Of a stretch of 64,000 bases of DNA, positions 26,086 through 35,286 are shown piece after piece. This DNA comes from Amphibacillus sp. MSJ-3 (lineage in GTDB: Bacteria; Bacillota; Bacilli; Bacillales; Amphibacillaceae), in assembly GCF_018919165.1 (NCBI RefSeq), contig NZ_JAHLQM010000007.1, positions 1 to 64,000 on the forward strand, written 5' to 3'. A program made the position numbers and the translations under genes. The notes beneath the pieces are model-generated. The model worked only from the letters and a program-made list of their open reading frames with translations, ran no database searches and was not told the DNA's origin. Numbering within the stretch: the first letter of the stretch is position 1; each line of letters opens with the position of its first letter.

Positions 26086-26384
26086 CTATTCATTAGGAAA
26101 GTTACCACATCTGTTAATCAAATATATTTCATAATCACCTAACAACATATCAAGTAAACCTTCACTGGCCCGAGATCCATTTGGTGTTAGATGAGTGAAT
26201 CGGGCTTTTCTGACTGCTAACCCCTGCTTATAATCCTCTACAGCTAGATGAGGAATGCTGTGCTGGTGTTATATTTCAGGAAAGCCATGACATTTTATTT
26301 CTAGCTAGCCCCTATCTACCACACTTCAATCACTTGACTAACTAAAGTTAAACCGTGTAACGGATTAATATTATGACTAAACAC
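26086..26384 (-). pseudogene. Decayed coding remnants between ypiA and ypiB
   Basis: Two protein-like open pieces lie on the minus strand in this space. The first (26326-26384) starts at GTG after AAAAGGA and reads SHNINPLHGLTLVSQ before an early stop; NPLHGLTL is reminiscent of VF530-type DNA-binding proteins. The second (26086-26262) has no start codon, reads HSIPHLAVEDYKQGLAVRKA and later RASEGLLDMLLGDYEIYLI, and stops just before the ypiB ribosome site. They may belong to one or two lost genes. The VF530 hint is weak. Confidence 0.35.
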
Positions 26385-26422
26385 TCATCCTTTTAATTAG
26401 ATATAGATATTATGAAATGAAT

Positions 26423-27673
26423 TCAATCATTAAGACGTGCTAAATAATTTTCTATCTCTTCATCACTTGGCTCAATCGCTAAGTATCGATTGAAAATTTG
26501 AATCGCTTCTTTTTTTCTACCCTCCTCAACTAAAAAGTAACCATACGATTTAAGAAAATCACTATCAGCTTTAAAATCCAGATATGCTTCTTGGTAAAAT
26601 TGTAAGGCTAAACTATAGTCTTCTTGTTCCTCATAAGCTTTAGCAAGCTCCCATTTATAATATCCATCTTCTTCGCCTTGTTCTATAATATGAGTGAGAA
26701 GTTCAATTATTGCTTCAAAATCACCATCAGAGCGATAATTTTCAATCAAGTATAAAATGCCGTCTTTAAATCCTGGATCTATAACAACTGATTCGCGTGC
26801 GTACCGATAGCTTTCCTTTATTTGACCCATTCGTCTTGCCAACGAAGCGGTTGTTAATAATAATTCTTTATTCAATGGATCTAATGTTAAACCTGTTTTT
26901 GCCGTTTCATAGCCTTGTTCAATTAAACCTTCTTCTTCATAGGCTTCAGCTAAATAATTATACACAGAAGCAAATTCTCGATCCTGTTTTATTAATTCTT
27001 CCCACACTTTGATCGCAATATCTAGTCGATTTGCTCGATAAGCTATAAAGCCATAGCGAAATAAAATATCCGGCTCATCGCTAGCTGTATTTTTATAATA
27101 TTCAAGTGCGTCTTCAAACTTTCCTATCGCTGCTAAAGATTCAGCTAAACGAAGCGAAAGGTCAACATCCGCCACCTGATCAACTTGATGATACACCTTC
27201 TCATAATGAAAAAGAGCATCGTTATAATTTCCAAGTGAAAAGGCTAATTCGCCTTGGGCAAAATCAATCAAATAATCATCTGGGGCTAATTGTTTAGCTT
27301 CAATTAACTTTTGTTCCGCAACTTCAAATAACCCTTGAGATTGATACAAATCAGCTGTAATTATTAATGCAGCAAGATAAGCTTCACTTGATGAGTCAAT
27401 CGATTGTAATTGTACCAACGCGAGCTCATCTTCTTCTAAATCTATATATATTTCGGCTAAGGCCAGTTGAATATCTGCTTCTTCTGGATATTGCTCCAGT
27501 AAGGATTCAAGGATCGATCTAGCATCATTCAACAATCCTAATTGGATAAACAGATCAGCAATCATCACTAATTCATCATCATTAGCTTTCCTGATATATT
27601 TACGTAATATACTTACTGCTTCTTTTAATTTATCTTGTTCGATTAACTGGACAGCTTGATCAATTGTATTCAT
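26423..27673 (-). CDS. ypiA: Tetratricopeptide-repeat protein YpiA
   Basis: A 416-residue protein built almost wholly of TPR units, visible as repeated blocks such as DAIRSILESLLEQYPEEADIQLALAEIYIDL, ALYHYEKVY and ALEYYKNTASDEPDILFRYGFIAYR at about 34-residue spacing. It is strongly acidic and cytoplasmic and probably acts as a protein-interaction scaffold. It lies between the aro supra-operon (separated by a terminator) and ypiB, as in B. subtilis. A copy of the B. subtilis order aroA-ypiA-ypiB is preserved. Confidence 0.92.
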   Translation of the reverse strand: MNTIDQAVQLIEQDKLKEAVSILRKYIRKANDDELVMIADLFIQLGLLNDARSILESLLEQYPEEADIQLALAEIYIDLEEDELALVQLQSIDSSSEAYLAALIITADLYQSQGLFEVAEQKLIEAKQLAPDDYLIDFAQGELAFSLGNYNDALFHYEKVYHQVDQVADVDLSLRLAESLAAIGKFEDALEYYKNTASDEPDILFRYGFIAYRANRLDIAIKVWEELIKQDREFASVYNYLAEAYEEEGLIEQGYETAKTGLTLDPLNKELLLTTASLARRMGQIKESYRYARESVVIDPGFKDGILYLIENYRSDGDFEAIIELLTHIIEQGEEDGYYKWELAKAYEEQEDYSLALQFYQEAYLDFKADSDFLKSYGYFLVEEGRKKEAIQIFNRYLAIEPSDEEIENYLARLND

Positions 27674-27757
27674 ACTTATAACAACCTTTCAAAAGAAAAC
27701 TTAGAATAGCTTAATCATAACGAAATATAGGACTGATTTCAATTTATTGAAAGGAGA

Positions 27758-27796
27758 AATAAAGTGAACCTTCACTCAGTGAGGGTTCACTTTATT
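27758..27796. terminator. Terminator of the aromatic supra-operon
   Basis: AATAAAGTGAACCTTCACT pairs with AGTGAGGGTTCACTTTATT with almost no loop. It lies directly after aroA and before ypiA on the minus strand. Confidence 0.85.
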
Positions 27797-27810
27797 AATA
27801 GCTAGCAATT

Positions 27811-29103
27811 TTATTTCGATTGCAATGCGTTCAAATCGTCAAAAAAAGTAGGGTATGAAATATTAATGACATCTGGATTTGTTAATATCACATCTTCTTG
27901 ACAGATCAAGGAGGCAATTGCAATCATCATCCCAAGACGATGATCACCATCAGAATCCACTTGTCCACCAATTAAGGTTGTTTCACCTTCAATGATCATA
28001 CCGTCAGGCGTTGCTTTAACTTTGGCTCCTAGCGTATTTAAGATATTAACAACACTTGAAATTCGATCCGTCTCTTTGTATCGAAGTTCTTCCGCATCAC
28101 GAATCCTCGTGATTCCTTTTGCTTGTGTTGCTAATAAGGCGAGAATTGGTAATTCATCAATCATACGTGGAATAACGTCACCTGCTACATCAACACCAAC
28201 TAGTTCAGAATAAGTGATTTTTAAATCACCAATACTCTCTCCACCAACCTGCTTTGTTTCAGTAATGACAATATCTGCATTCATATGCTTTAAAACATCT
28301 AAGATACCTATTCGGGTAGGATTTAACCCAACATCTTTGATCGTTAATTCACTTCCAGGAATAAGTAGGGCTGCTACAATAAAGAAAGCAGCTGAAGAAA
28401 TATCACCAGGCACTTCAATATCTGTTCCAGTTAAAGTTTGTTTACCTTGTACAGTTACTTTATTTCCTTCAATCTTGATCTTCCCACCAAAAGCAGTCAG
28501 CATATTTTCAGTATGGTCACGAGTTTTGATCGTTTCAATAACGGTGGTTTCACCATTTGCTAATAAACCAGCTAGTAACACACCTGATTTCACTTGAGCA
28601 CTTTTTACTGGTGGATAAAATGTAATACCATCTAAAGATTGACCACGAACCGCAATCGGTAAATAACTGCCGTTACTACGCCCATCAATTTGTGCACCCA
28701 TCTTTAATAAGGGATCCCGAATACGATCCATCGGGCGGGCCGTTAGTGATTGATCTCCAAATAAGGTAGTGTGAAAAGGTAGTCCAGATAAGAGTCCTAG
28801 TAATAATCTTGCAGTTGTACCAGAGTTACCTAAGTCAATTGGTATTAGTGGTTCTTTTAAACAATCAAGTCCTTCACTTTCAATTATAACTTCTTCACCT
28901 TTTTGCTTAATCTCTACTCCCATTGCCTGAAAAGCCTTTATAGTTACTAAACAATCTTCACCATTTAAAAAGTGAGTAATTGTTGTCTTTCCTTTAGCAA
29001 GTGAACCAAAAATAATCGCTCGATGTGAAATTGATTTATCGCCAGGCACCGTTATCGTTCCTGTTAAAGGTGATTTTATAGGACTTAAATGAATCTTTTT
29101 CAT
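27811..29103 (-). CDS. aroA: 3-Phosphoshikimate 1-carboxyvinyltransferase (EPSP synthase)
   Basis: A 430-residue EPSP synthase, joining shikimate 3-phosphate and phosphoenolpyruvate in the sixth step of the shikimate pathway. The N-terminal PGDKSISHRAIIFGSLAKG, LGNSGTTARLLLGLLSGLP near 92-110, and DRIRDPLLKMGA are typical, and RYKETDRIS near 350 is the active-site loop. Length is normal. It is the last gene of aroC-aroB-aroH-hisC-tyrA-aroA and is followed by a terminator. B. subtilis nomenclature calls it aroE. Confidence 0.97.
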   Translation of the reverse strand: MKKIHLSPIKSPLTGTITVPGDKSISHRAIIFGSLAKGKTTITHFLNGEDCLVTIKAFQAMGVEIKQKGEEVIIESEGLDCLKEPLIPIDLGNSGTTARLLLGLLSGLPFHTTLFGDQSLTARPMDRIRDPLLKMGAQIDGRSNGSYLPIAVRGQSLDGITFYPPVKSAQVKSGVLLAGLLANGETTVIETIKTRDHTENMLTAFGGKIKIEGNKVTVQGKQTLTGTDIEVPGDISSAAFFIVAALLIPGSELTIKDVGLNPTRIGILDVLKHMNADIVITETKQVGGESIGDLKITYSELVGVDVAGDVIPRMIDELPILALLATQAKGITRIRDAEELRYKETDRISSVVNILNTLGAKVKATPDGMIIEGETTLIGGQVDSDGDHRLGMMIAIASLICQEDVILTNPDVINISYPTFFDDLNALQSK

Positions 29104-29121
29104 ACAATATCTCTCCCTCTA

Positions 29122-30219
29122 TTAGTCAAGCGAACATTCGTAACCATTTTTTATGAGAATTCTATGACTTGCTAATTGATCGTCCTTGGTCATCAAACTT
29201 AATCTTAGGACACCAGTAATTCCATCGCGTATTTCTAGAATTTCTATATTCTTTATACTGATTTCTTGACTAGATAGGAGCTCAACTACATTCAAAATAG
29301 CACCTGCTTGATCAAAAATATCAACGAAAATATCATAAAATGCAGGGATAGCCCCTCTATTTGTTCGATCTAATCCATCACGGTACTCGCGCGCTTGTTC
29401 TAAATAATGATACATCGTTATTTTATCATTGCTTTCTAATAAGGCTTTTAAATCTTGCATTTCATTAATCCAGTCATGAAGTAATTGAGCTAAAATTGTT
29501 TTATTTTGGAAAAATATATCTTGCCACATCGCTGGATCACTAGATGCGATTCGAGTAATATCGCGAAACCCCCCAGCTGCAAGAGTTGGAATTTTATCGT
29601 GTTTCAATTGCCAGCTCTTTGCCTGTTGGACTAAGGAGGAAGCAATTAAATGAGGGAAATGTGAGATAACACTTGTCATTTCATCATGTTCAAGTGGATT
29701 TAAAGTCATAAATTTAGACTTTGTACTAGACAATATACTTTTTAACTCTGCCACCGACTCATCACTAGTTCTTTTTGTTGGTGTTAAAATATATATTGCA
29801 TTCTCGAATAAATGACCTTTTGCAGCTTCAATTCCCTGTTTATGCGATCCAGCCATTGGATGTCCACCGATAAAGGTAACATGATCTGACTGAATTGACT
29901 CTGCTACCTCCATGATATTAGATTTTACAGATGATACATCAGTTATAATAATTGGCTTGTCAAAGGAAACGGTTTTAATTCGTTCCAATAAAGCGATTGT
30001 TTTAGATACTGGAGCGGCTAATATACAAAAATCTACGGTTTTTATAATGGCTTCAAAATTTGTGCTAATTTGATGAACAATTTTTTTCTCGAGGGCATAA
30101 GACAATGATTTTTGATCGATATCGTAACCAATGACATGATGATCAGAATGTTCAGTTATATTTAATGCTAGGGACCCACCAATTAACCCTAGTCCCGCAA
30201 TTAATATTTTCTTACTCAC
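29122..30219 (-). CDS. tyrA: Prephenate dehydrogenase
   Basis: A 365-residue NAD-dependent enzyme making 4-hydroxyphenylpyruvate for tyrosine. The N-terminal Rossmann motif GLGLIGGSLA, the HPMAGSHKQGIEAA segment with catalytic His near 123-137, and a C-terminal ACT domain (about 292-365, ISIKNIEILEIRDGITGVLRL) are present. The start is taken as GTG at 30219, nine bases after GGAGG; the ATG at 30228 abuts GGAGG and cannot use it. It overlaps the hisC stop (GTGAGTAA). Confidence 0.94.
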   Translation of the reverse strand: MSKKILIAGLGLIGGSLALNITEHSDHHVIGYDIDQKSLSYALEKKIVHQISTNFEAIIKTVDFCILAAPVSKTIALLERIKTVSFDKPIIITDVSSVKSNIMEVAESIQSDHVTFIGGHPMAGSHKQGIEAAKGHLFENAIYILTPTKRTSDESVAELKSILSSTKSKFMTLNPLEHDEMTSVISHFPHLIASSLVQQAKSWQLKHDKIPTLAAGGFRDITRIASSDPAMWQDIFFQNKTILAQLLHDWINEMQDLKALLESNDKITMYHYLEQAREYRDGLDRTNRGAIPAFYDIFVDIFDQAGAILNVVELLSSQEISIKNIEILEIRDGITGVLRLSLMTKDDQLASHRILIKNGYECSLD

Positions 30220-31321
30220 TAATGCCATCCTCCGTATATTTATCTAAAAACAACTTAATTTTATCTTGTAATTCTACCATGTCTTCTGAATTTCCGATCG
30301 TTATTCTTACACCATTTGGATGTCCTAAGGCTTCGCCCGATCTAACAATAAAACCATTCTTAATTAAATAATCAAATAGAAGATCCCCGGACACCGGTAA
30401 TTTGACAAAAACAAAGTTAGCTTCAGAATCATAGTATTCTAACCCTACCTGATCTAAAAAGAGCGTAAAGGTCTGTTTATTCTTAATAGTCTCCTCAACA
30501 GTTCGCTTAACAAAGTCACTATCTTTATAAGCGGCTATCGCTGCTTGTTGAGCTAATCTTGTTGTATTAAAAGGTCCCCTAGCTATATTTAATGCTTCAA
30601 TAATCGACAAACTAGCTATACCAAAGCCTACCCTTAATCCAGCTAAACCGTATACTTTAGAAAAAGTTCTTAAAATAATTAAATTAGGGTATTTATCTAA
30701 TAGATTAAGTGTATTTGGTTTATCCGAAGCTACTGCATAATCATGATAAGCTTCATCTAAGACAACGAGAACATCTTTTGGACATTGTGTTAAAAAGTTC
30801 TGTAAAGATTGATCATTAATCAAACATCCTGTTGGATTATTGGGTGAACAAAGCCAAATTATTTTAGTCGATTGATCAACTTCTGATAACATTTTTTGCA
30901 AATCATGATAACCATTGATTAAAGGGACTTCCTTAACGCTCGCACCTTGAATTAAAGCATTGTGTTTGTACTGTGGAAATGTCGGTCTAGCAATAATTGT
31001 ATTTGTGCCTGGCTCTAAAAAAGTCCGACAAATAATATCAATTAGTTCATCTGCACCACATCCAAAAACAAGTTGATCACGTTCAACCCCTAAATCTTCA
31101 CTAAGTATATCTCTTAGTTCAGTAGCATAACCATCTGGATAGATCTCAAAATGATTGGCTTCTTGTTCTATAACTTGATCAACCTTATTTGAATAACCAA
31201 ATGGGTTTTCATTCGATGCTAATTTTACGATTTTCTCAAGCCCGTATTCCCGCTTAACGTCCTCTGTTTGCTTGCCTGGTTTATATGGCGACATCTCTTT
31301 AAATATACCTTTCGCTTGCAC
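30212..31321 (-). CDS. hisC: Histidinol-phosphate / aromatic amino acid aminotransferase
   Basis: A 369-residue PLP aminotransferase. Motifs include NENPFGYS near 37, GCGADELIDIICRTF, CSPNNPTGC near 160, and the PLP-lysine segment LRTFSKVYGLAGLRVGFG near 218. In B. subtilis the enzyme in this operon serves both histidine and tyrosine/phenylalanine synthesis. The start is GTG at 31321 (six bases after GGAGGGG); the TTG at 31336 overlaps that site. It follows aroH directly; the trpEDCFBA genes that lie between aroH and hisC in B. subtilis are absent. Confidence 0.95.
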   Translation of the reverse strand: MQAKGIFKEMSPYKPGKQTEDVKREYGLEKIVKLASNENPFGYSNKVDQVIEQEANHFEIYPDGYATELRDILSEDLGVERDQLVFGCGADELIDIICRTFLEPGTNTIIARPTFPQYKHNALIQGASVKEVPLINGYHDLQKMLSEVDQSTKIIWLCSPNNPTGCLINDQSLQNFLTQCPKDVLVVLDEAYHDYAVASDKPNTLNLLDKYPNLIILRTFSKVYGLAGLRVGFGIASLSIIEALNIARGPFNTTRLAQQAAIAAYKDSDFVKRTVEETIKNKQTFTLFLDQVGLEYYDSEANFVFVKLPVSGDLLFDYLIKNGFIVRSGEALGHPNGVRITIGNSEDMVELQDKIKLFLDKYTEDGISE

Positions 31322-31336
31322 TGACAACCCCTCCAA

Positions 31337-31699
31337 TTATTCAAATAAATCTGGTCTTAATGTTCTAGCTTCATGATGATAGATATGCTTGATTTGCTCT
31401 TGTTTAAGCTCTGTTTCTACAGTCATCATGATCCGTACGCAACGTGGTAAACCGTTAGGAACATCAATTTCTTGCATACACATAACAGGTACATATTTCC
31501 ATCCTGGTAATTCTCTAATTGGTTTAGCAGGAAAAGTCGCATTTAAATCTGTTGTCACTGTAACGAGTACAGATGTAACATCTGATGCGGAAATTTTATT
31601 TTGTTCGATCATTTCTAAAACTAACTGACGTGTATTGTCAATGATTTCTATAGCGTCATTTTGACTTACTGTTGTCGCTCCTCTTATTCCTCTAATCAA
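31337..31699 (-). CDS. aroH: Chorismate mutase (AroH type)
   Basis: A 120-residue monofunctional chorismate mutase converting chorismate to prephenate, of the trimeric Bacillus AroH fold. The family motifs IRGIRGATTVSQNDA at the N-terminus, ATFPAKPIRELPGWKYVPVMCMQEIDV near 60-86 and CVRIMMTVET with the active-site Arg near 90 are present. The start is TTG at 31699, sharing TTGA with the aroB stop; no ATG or GTG stands where homologues begin, and AGGAG lies 11 bases upstream. Use of TTG with stop-start overlap suggests strict coupling to aroB translation. Confidence 0.93.
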   Translation of the reverse strand: MIRGIRGATTVSQNDAIEIIDNTRQLVLEMIEQNKISASDVTSVLVTVTTDLNATFPAKPIRELPGWKYVPVMCMQEIDVPNGLPRCVRIMMTVETELKQEQIKHIYHHEARTLRPDLFE

Positions 31700-32775
31700 T
31701 GATGATTCAACTCCTGTAAAAAATCTTCTAACCAAACCGTAATTTTATGATCATCAAATTGTTTGATCATTGGTTTGCCTAAATCTTTTAATAAAACCAT
31801 TGTAATCTTTTGATCCTTCACCTTTTTATCGCGTTTCATACGTTCCACTAATTTTGCCACTGATAATTGTGGAAGTCGAGTTGGATATTGGTTATTTATT
31901 AGCCATTGATAAAGCGCGTCATAAGGTAATTGGGACTTATAATACTTTTCACTAACTTGGAGGGCAAATAACATCCCGATTGCGATTGCTTCTCCATGTG
32001 TGATTTTCCCATAACCAAGCTCAGCCTCTAAAGCATGACCTAATGTATGGCCAAAATTTAAATACTGACGAATATTTGTTTCACGCTCATCTTGTTCGAC
32101 AATATTTGCTTTTACTTCAATGCCTCTTAATAAGTCCTGCTTTAAATAATTATCATCCAAAGGTTTATTCAAATCAACTTGTTGTAATTTCTCCCAAAAA
32201 GGAGGTTCATTAATCATACTATGTTTAACAATCTCAGCATAACCAGACCTCACTTCAGTAAATGGAATGGTGTGCAGTGTCTCAACATCATAAATTACAG
32301 CTACTGGTGGAAAAAAACACCCGATCAAATTTTTCCCTTCTGGATGATTAATAGCTACTTTCCCTCCAACACTGCTATCATGTGCTAATATCGTTGTTGG
32401 CATTTGGATAAAATCAATTCCTCGCATAAAAGTTGCTGCAACAAAACCTGCTAAATCACCAATCATTCCACCACCTAAGGCAATAATTAGCCCATCTCGA
32501 TCTAAACCAGATCGAATTGCCTCTGTCATAATATCAAAGTAGAACCGCATACTTTTTGAACCTTCACCTGCTGGAACAACTGTATAAGTCACATGATAAT
32601 CCTTTTCAATAGATTGAATAACATCATCCAAGTAGAGGGGTTCTACATTACTATCCGTAATAATAAATATTCGACTATATCTTTTCGTTAAAAAATCCAG
32701 AACATGATGTCTTAATCCTTTACCAATTGTGACATCATATTGTTTTGTACTTGTATGAACAGTTATTTTTTTCAT
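31696..32775 (-). CDS. aroB: 3-Dehydroquinate synthase
   Basis: A 359-residue NAD- and zinc-dependent enzyme of the second shikimate step. Visible motifs are AGEGSKSMRFY near 72, the NAD-binding GGGMIGDLAGFVAATFMRG near 100-118, and the metal-binding Glu and His residues in KHSMINE and NFGHTLGHALE. The start is the ATG at 32775, overlapping the aroC stop (TAATG). It precedes aroH in the supra-operon. Confidence 0.97.
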   Translation of the reverse strand: MKKITVHTSTKQYDVTIGKGLRHHVLDFLTKRYSRIFIITDSNVEPLYLDDVIQSIEKDYHVTYTVVPAGEGSKSMRFYFDIMTEAIRSGLDRDGLIIALGGGMIGDLAGFVAATFMRGIDFIQMPTTILAHDSSVGGKVAINHPEGKNLIGCFFPPVAVIYDVETLHTIPFTEVRSGYAEIVKHSMINEPPFWEKLQQVDLNKPLDDNYLKQDLLRGIEVKANIVEQDERETNIRQYLNFGHTLGHALEAELGYGKITHGEAIAIGMLFALQVSEKYYKSQLPYDALYQWLINNQYPTRLPQLSVAKLVERMKRDKKVKDQKITMVLLKDLGKPMIKQFDDHKITVWLEDFLQELNHH

Positions 32776-33941
32776 TAGAAGCACCTTACTTCCTCACGAT
32801 ATTGATCAATGGCTTCCTTAAGTTTTGGAAATTGGTCATACGGAAATTGTTCTAAGATTGCTTTTGCTATTTCAAAAGCAACAACATGTTCCATTACAAC
32901 TGCTGCTGCGGGAACAGCACATGAATCTGATCGTTCAATACTCGCATTAAAAGGTTCCTTAGTATCGATATCAATACTTTGTAAAGGCTTATAAAGAGTG
33001 GGAATAGGCTTCATAACGCCTTTAACGATAATTGGCATGCCTGAAGTCATACCACCCTCAAAACCACCTAAATTATTCGTTTTTCGTGTATAACCACTTT
33101 CTTCAGACCAAGTGATCTCATCATGAACCTGGCTACCATTCCTTCTCGCTGCCTCAAAGCCAATCCCAAATTCAACTCCTTTGAAAGCATTAATACTTTG
33201 AACCGCAAAGGCAATCCGTGCATCTAGCTTTCGATCATAGTGAACATATGAACCGATTCCAGCAGGCATCCCCTCGACACATACTTCACAAATACCTCCG
33301 ATAGAATCTCCTTCCTTCTTTGCTTTATCAATAGCATCCATCATCTTTTGTCCTGCCTCTGAATCAAGACAACGGACAGGGGATTCTTCAGAGATTGCAA
33401 TTTTTTCTTCAATCGTTAAATCTGTTGAATATTCAGCTTTAATACCAGCTATTTCATTAACATAACCAACGATATTTATTCCTAAATTATTCAATAATAC
33501 TTTAGCTACAGCACCCGCAGCAACTCGAGCAGCTGTTTCGCGTGCTGACGATCGTTCTAGAATATTTCTCATATCACGGTGCCCATATTTAATCGCACCA
33601 TTCAAATCTGCATGTCCAGGTCTTGGGCGGGTGACGACACGTCGTAAACTTGCATCTGGCTCAATCGGATCTTCACCCATGATGTCCTGCCAATGTTTAA
33701 AATCATCATTTTTAATAACTAGGGCAATTGGTGAACCCAGCGTATAACCGTGACGAACTCCACCAACAATATCAACTAAATCTTTCTCAATTTGCATCCG
33801 TTTTCCTCGACCGTGCCCTTTTTGCCTTCTTAAAAGCGATTGATTAATTTGATCACTTGTTAAAGGCAATAATGCTGGTACACCTTCGATAATCGTTGTT
33901 AATTGCTTTCCATGTGATTCACCAGCCGTTAAATAGCGCAT
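32775..33941 (-). CDS. aroC: Chorismate synthase
   Basis: A 388-residue FMN-dependent enzyme making chorismate from EPSP. The three family signatures are present: [17 protein letters not shown] at the N-terminus, [39 protein letters not shown] near 113-150, and [20 protein letters not shown] near the C-terminus. The start is ATG at 33941 with GAGGGGGAAGG upstream. It is the first gene of the aro supra-operon; B. subtilis calls it aroF. In B. subtilis cheR lies directly upstream, while here a repeat element intervenes. Confidence 0.97.
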   Translation of the reverse strand: MRYLTAGESHGKQLTTIIEGVPALLPLTSDQINQSLLRRQKGHGRGKRMQIEKDLVDIVGGVRHGYTLGSPIALVIKNDDFKHWQDIMGEDPIEPDASLRRVVTRPRPGHADLNGAIKYGHRDMRNILERSSARETAARVAAGAVAKVLLNNLGINIVGYVNEIAGIKAEYSTDLTIEEKIAISEESPVRCLDSEAGQKMMDAIDKAKKEGDSIGGICEVCVEGMPAGIGSYVHYDRKLDARIAFAVQSINAFKGVEFGIGFEAARRNGSQVHDEITWSEESGYTRKTNNLGGFEGGMTSGMPIIVKGVMKPIPTLYKPLQSIDIDTKEPFNASIERSDSCAVPAAAVVMEHVVAFEIAKAILEQFPYDQFPKLKEAIDQYREEVRCF

Positions 33942-34079
33942 CAACCTTCCCCCTCAATTATTCTTATATTTTTATTAATATAACACACCTTAGCACTTCT
34001 GTGTGCAATAAATTAATAGACAATTCCTTTTATTCAAACATTTTCAGTTTAAAAATAATTTATATGTAATTTACTTCCC

Positions 34080-34246
34080 TTAGATACAGTGAAACTTTAA
34101 TCAGTGGGGGTATCCCAATTGATTATTAGCACCACAAGGGTATGACCTAAAGGCCCTTGAACCAATCGGGACCTTACTGTCAGTTGATCTCCCAACTTAC
34201 AATCTTTACTTCCCTTCAAATGCTTGAAGCGGGAGTCTTACTGAAA
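34080..34246. repeat. Structured dispersed repeat, copy A
   Basis: A sequence of about 167 bases in the space between aroC and cheR, shared with copy B at 37384-37630 in the same orientation on the plus strand. It begins CAGTGAAACTTTAATCAGTG, forms a hairpin AATCAGTGGG/CCCAATTGATT, then AAGGG/CCCTT around TATGACCTAAAGG, then a stem CTCCCAACTT/AAGCGGGAG enclosing CTTCAAATGCTTGAAG. The core (about 34126-34235) is nearly identical to copy B by eye (roughly 85-90%). It has no open frame. Likely a non-autonomous element or structured RNA. Confidence 0.75.
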
Positions 34247-34306
34247 ATTATAATTATAAAAAAGAAACGTTCATAAATCATTCCGATTATGCTCGTCTCT
34301 TATATT

Positions 34307-35083
34307 TCATGACTTATACTTTTGATAGAAAAAAGTATCTAATAATCTGAGTTGATAAGCTTCGGGTGTGAAAATTTGTTCTGTACTCCCGACAAAAAAT
34401 ACTCCTTCATTAACTAAAGATTGACTAAATTTCTGATATATTTCTGTTTTTGCCTGATCAGTAAAATAGATAAGGACATTTCGACAGACGATTAAATCAA
34501 AACCCTTTGGATAGGGATCAGATAATAAATTATGCTTTTTAAATGTAATTACCTGCTTTAGCTTCTCATCTATTGTGTACAATGAATTGTCATAAGAAAA
34601 AAAGCGGTCTTTTAATGCCTTTGGTACTTCCTTTAATGCACGTTCTGTATAAATTCCTTGTTTTGCACGTTCTAATATTTTTTCATCAATATCGGTTGCT
34701 AAAATGGATACTTTGGACATATCCATCTTCTGACTTAAAATCATTGCGATCGTATATGGTTCATCACCAGTAGAGCATGCTGCACTCCATATTCTGATCT
34801 GTGATTTATTTTTGATTAATTCGGGAAGGATCTTTTCCTCCAATACCTGCCACCTCTTAATATTACGGAAAAACTCCGAAACATTGATGGTCATTTTATC
34901 AAGGAACTCATCCATCATATCCTGATCTTTATCAAGAGCTTGATAATATGTAGAAAAATCTTTAAAACCTCTTTTATCACGTAAGGATGTCAAGCGACGT
35001 TTCATTTGTACTTCTTTATATAAACTTAAGTCAATTTTTGTTTTTCTTTTAATCAATGTTATGAATTCTTGGTAATCTGACAT
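34307..35083 (-). CDS. cheR: Chemotaxis protein methyltransferase CheR
   Basis: A 258-residue SAM-dependent methyltransferase that methylates glutamates of chemoreceptors. The N-terminal all-alpha CheR domain (about 1-75) includes KMTINVSEFFRN near 63, and the methyltransferase domain shows IRIWSAACSTGDEPYTIAM near 92-110 and LIVCRNVLIYF near 200. The start is ATG at 35083 with GAAGGAG nine bases upstream. In B. subtilis ndk-cheR-aroF are contiguous; ndk is absent here. It implies a chemotaxis system elsewhere. Confidence 0.96.
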   Translation of the reverse strand: MSDYQEFITLIKRKTKIDLSLYKEVQMKRRLTSLRDKRGFKDFSTYYQALDKDQDMMDEFLDKMTINVSEFFRNIKRWQVLEEKILPELIKNKSQIRIWSAACSTGDEPYTIAMILSQKMDMSKVSILATDIDEKILERAKQGIYTERALKEVPKALKDRFFSYDNSLYTIDEKLKQVITFKKHNLLSDPYPKGFDLIVCRNVLIYFTDQAKTEIYQKFSQSLVNEGVFFVGSTEQIFTPEAYQLRLLDTFFYQKYKS

Positions 35084-35198
35084 GAATTTTTTCTCCTTCA
35101 CTAGCTAACTAGTGCCTTAAGATAGAATGATATATATATTACATTTCAGTGAGTAAAACCTACAATTAGCTAACTGGGTATAAAAAATGAATGATCTA

Positions 35199-35233
35199 GC
35201 TTGCCTTAAACTTCCGGTCATTTAAGGCAATTG
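35199..35233. other. Perfect 10-base inverted repeat between hepT and cheR
   Basis: TTGCCTTAAA and TTTAAGGCAA enclose a ten-base loop. No T tract follows on either strand, so it is not a standard terminator. It lies where ndk is found in B. subtilis; I see no ndk remnant. Confidence 0.45.
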
Positions 35234-35286
35234 GAGAAAATCATGAATTAATTGAAGTTTGATGTTATCTAGTAAATATAACCTAC

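Noticed and set aside
35103-35286. Possible ndk remnant between hepT and cheR
   Set aside because: I looked for nucleoside diphosphate kinase motifs on both strands and saw none; only an inverted repeat is present.
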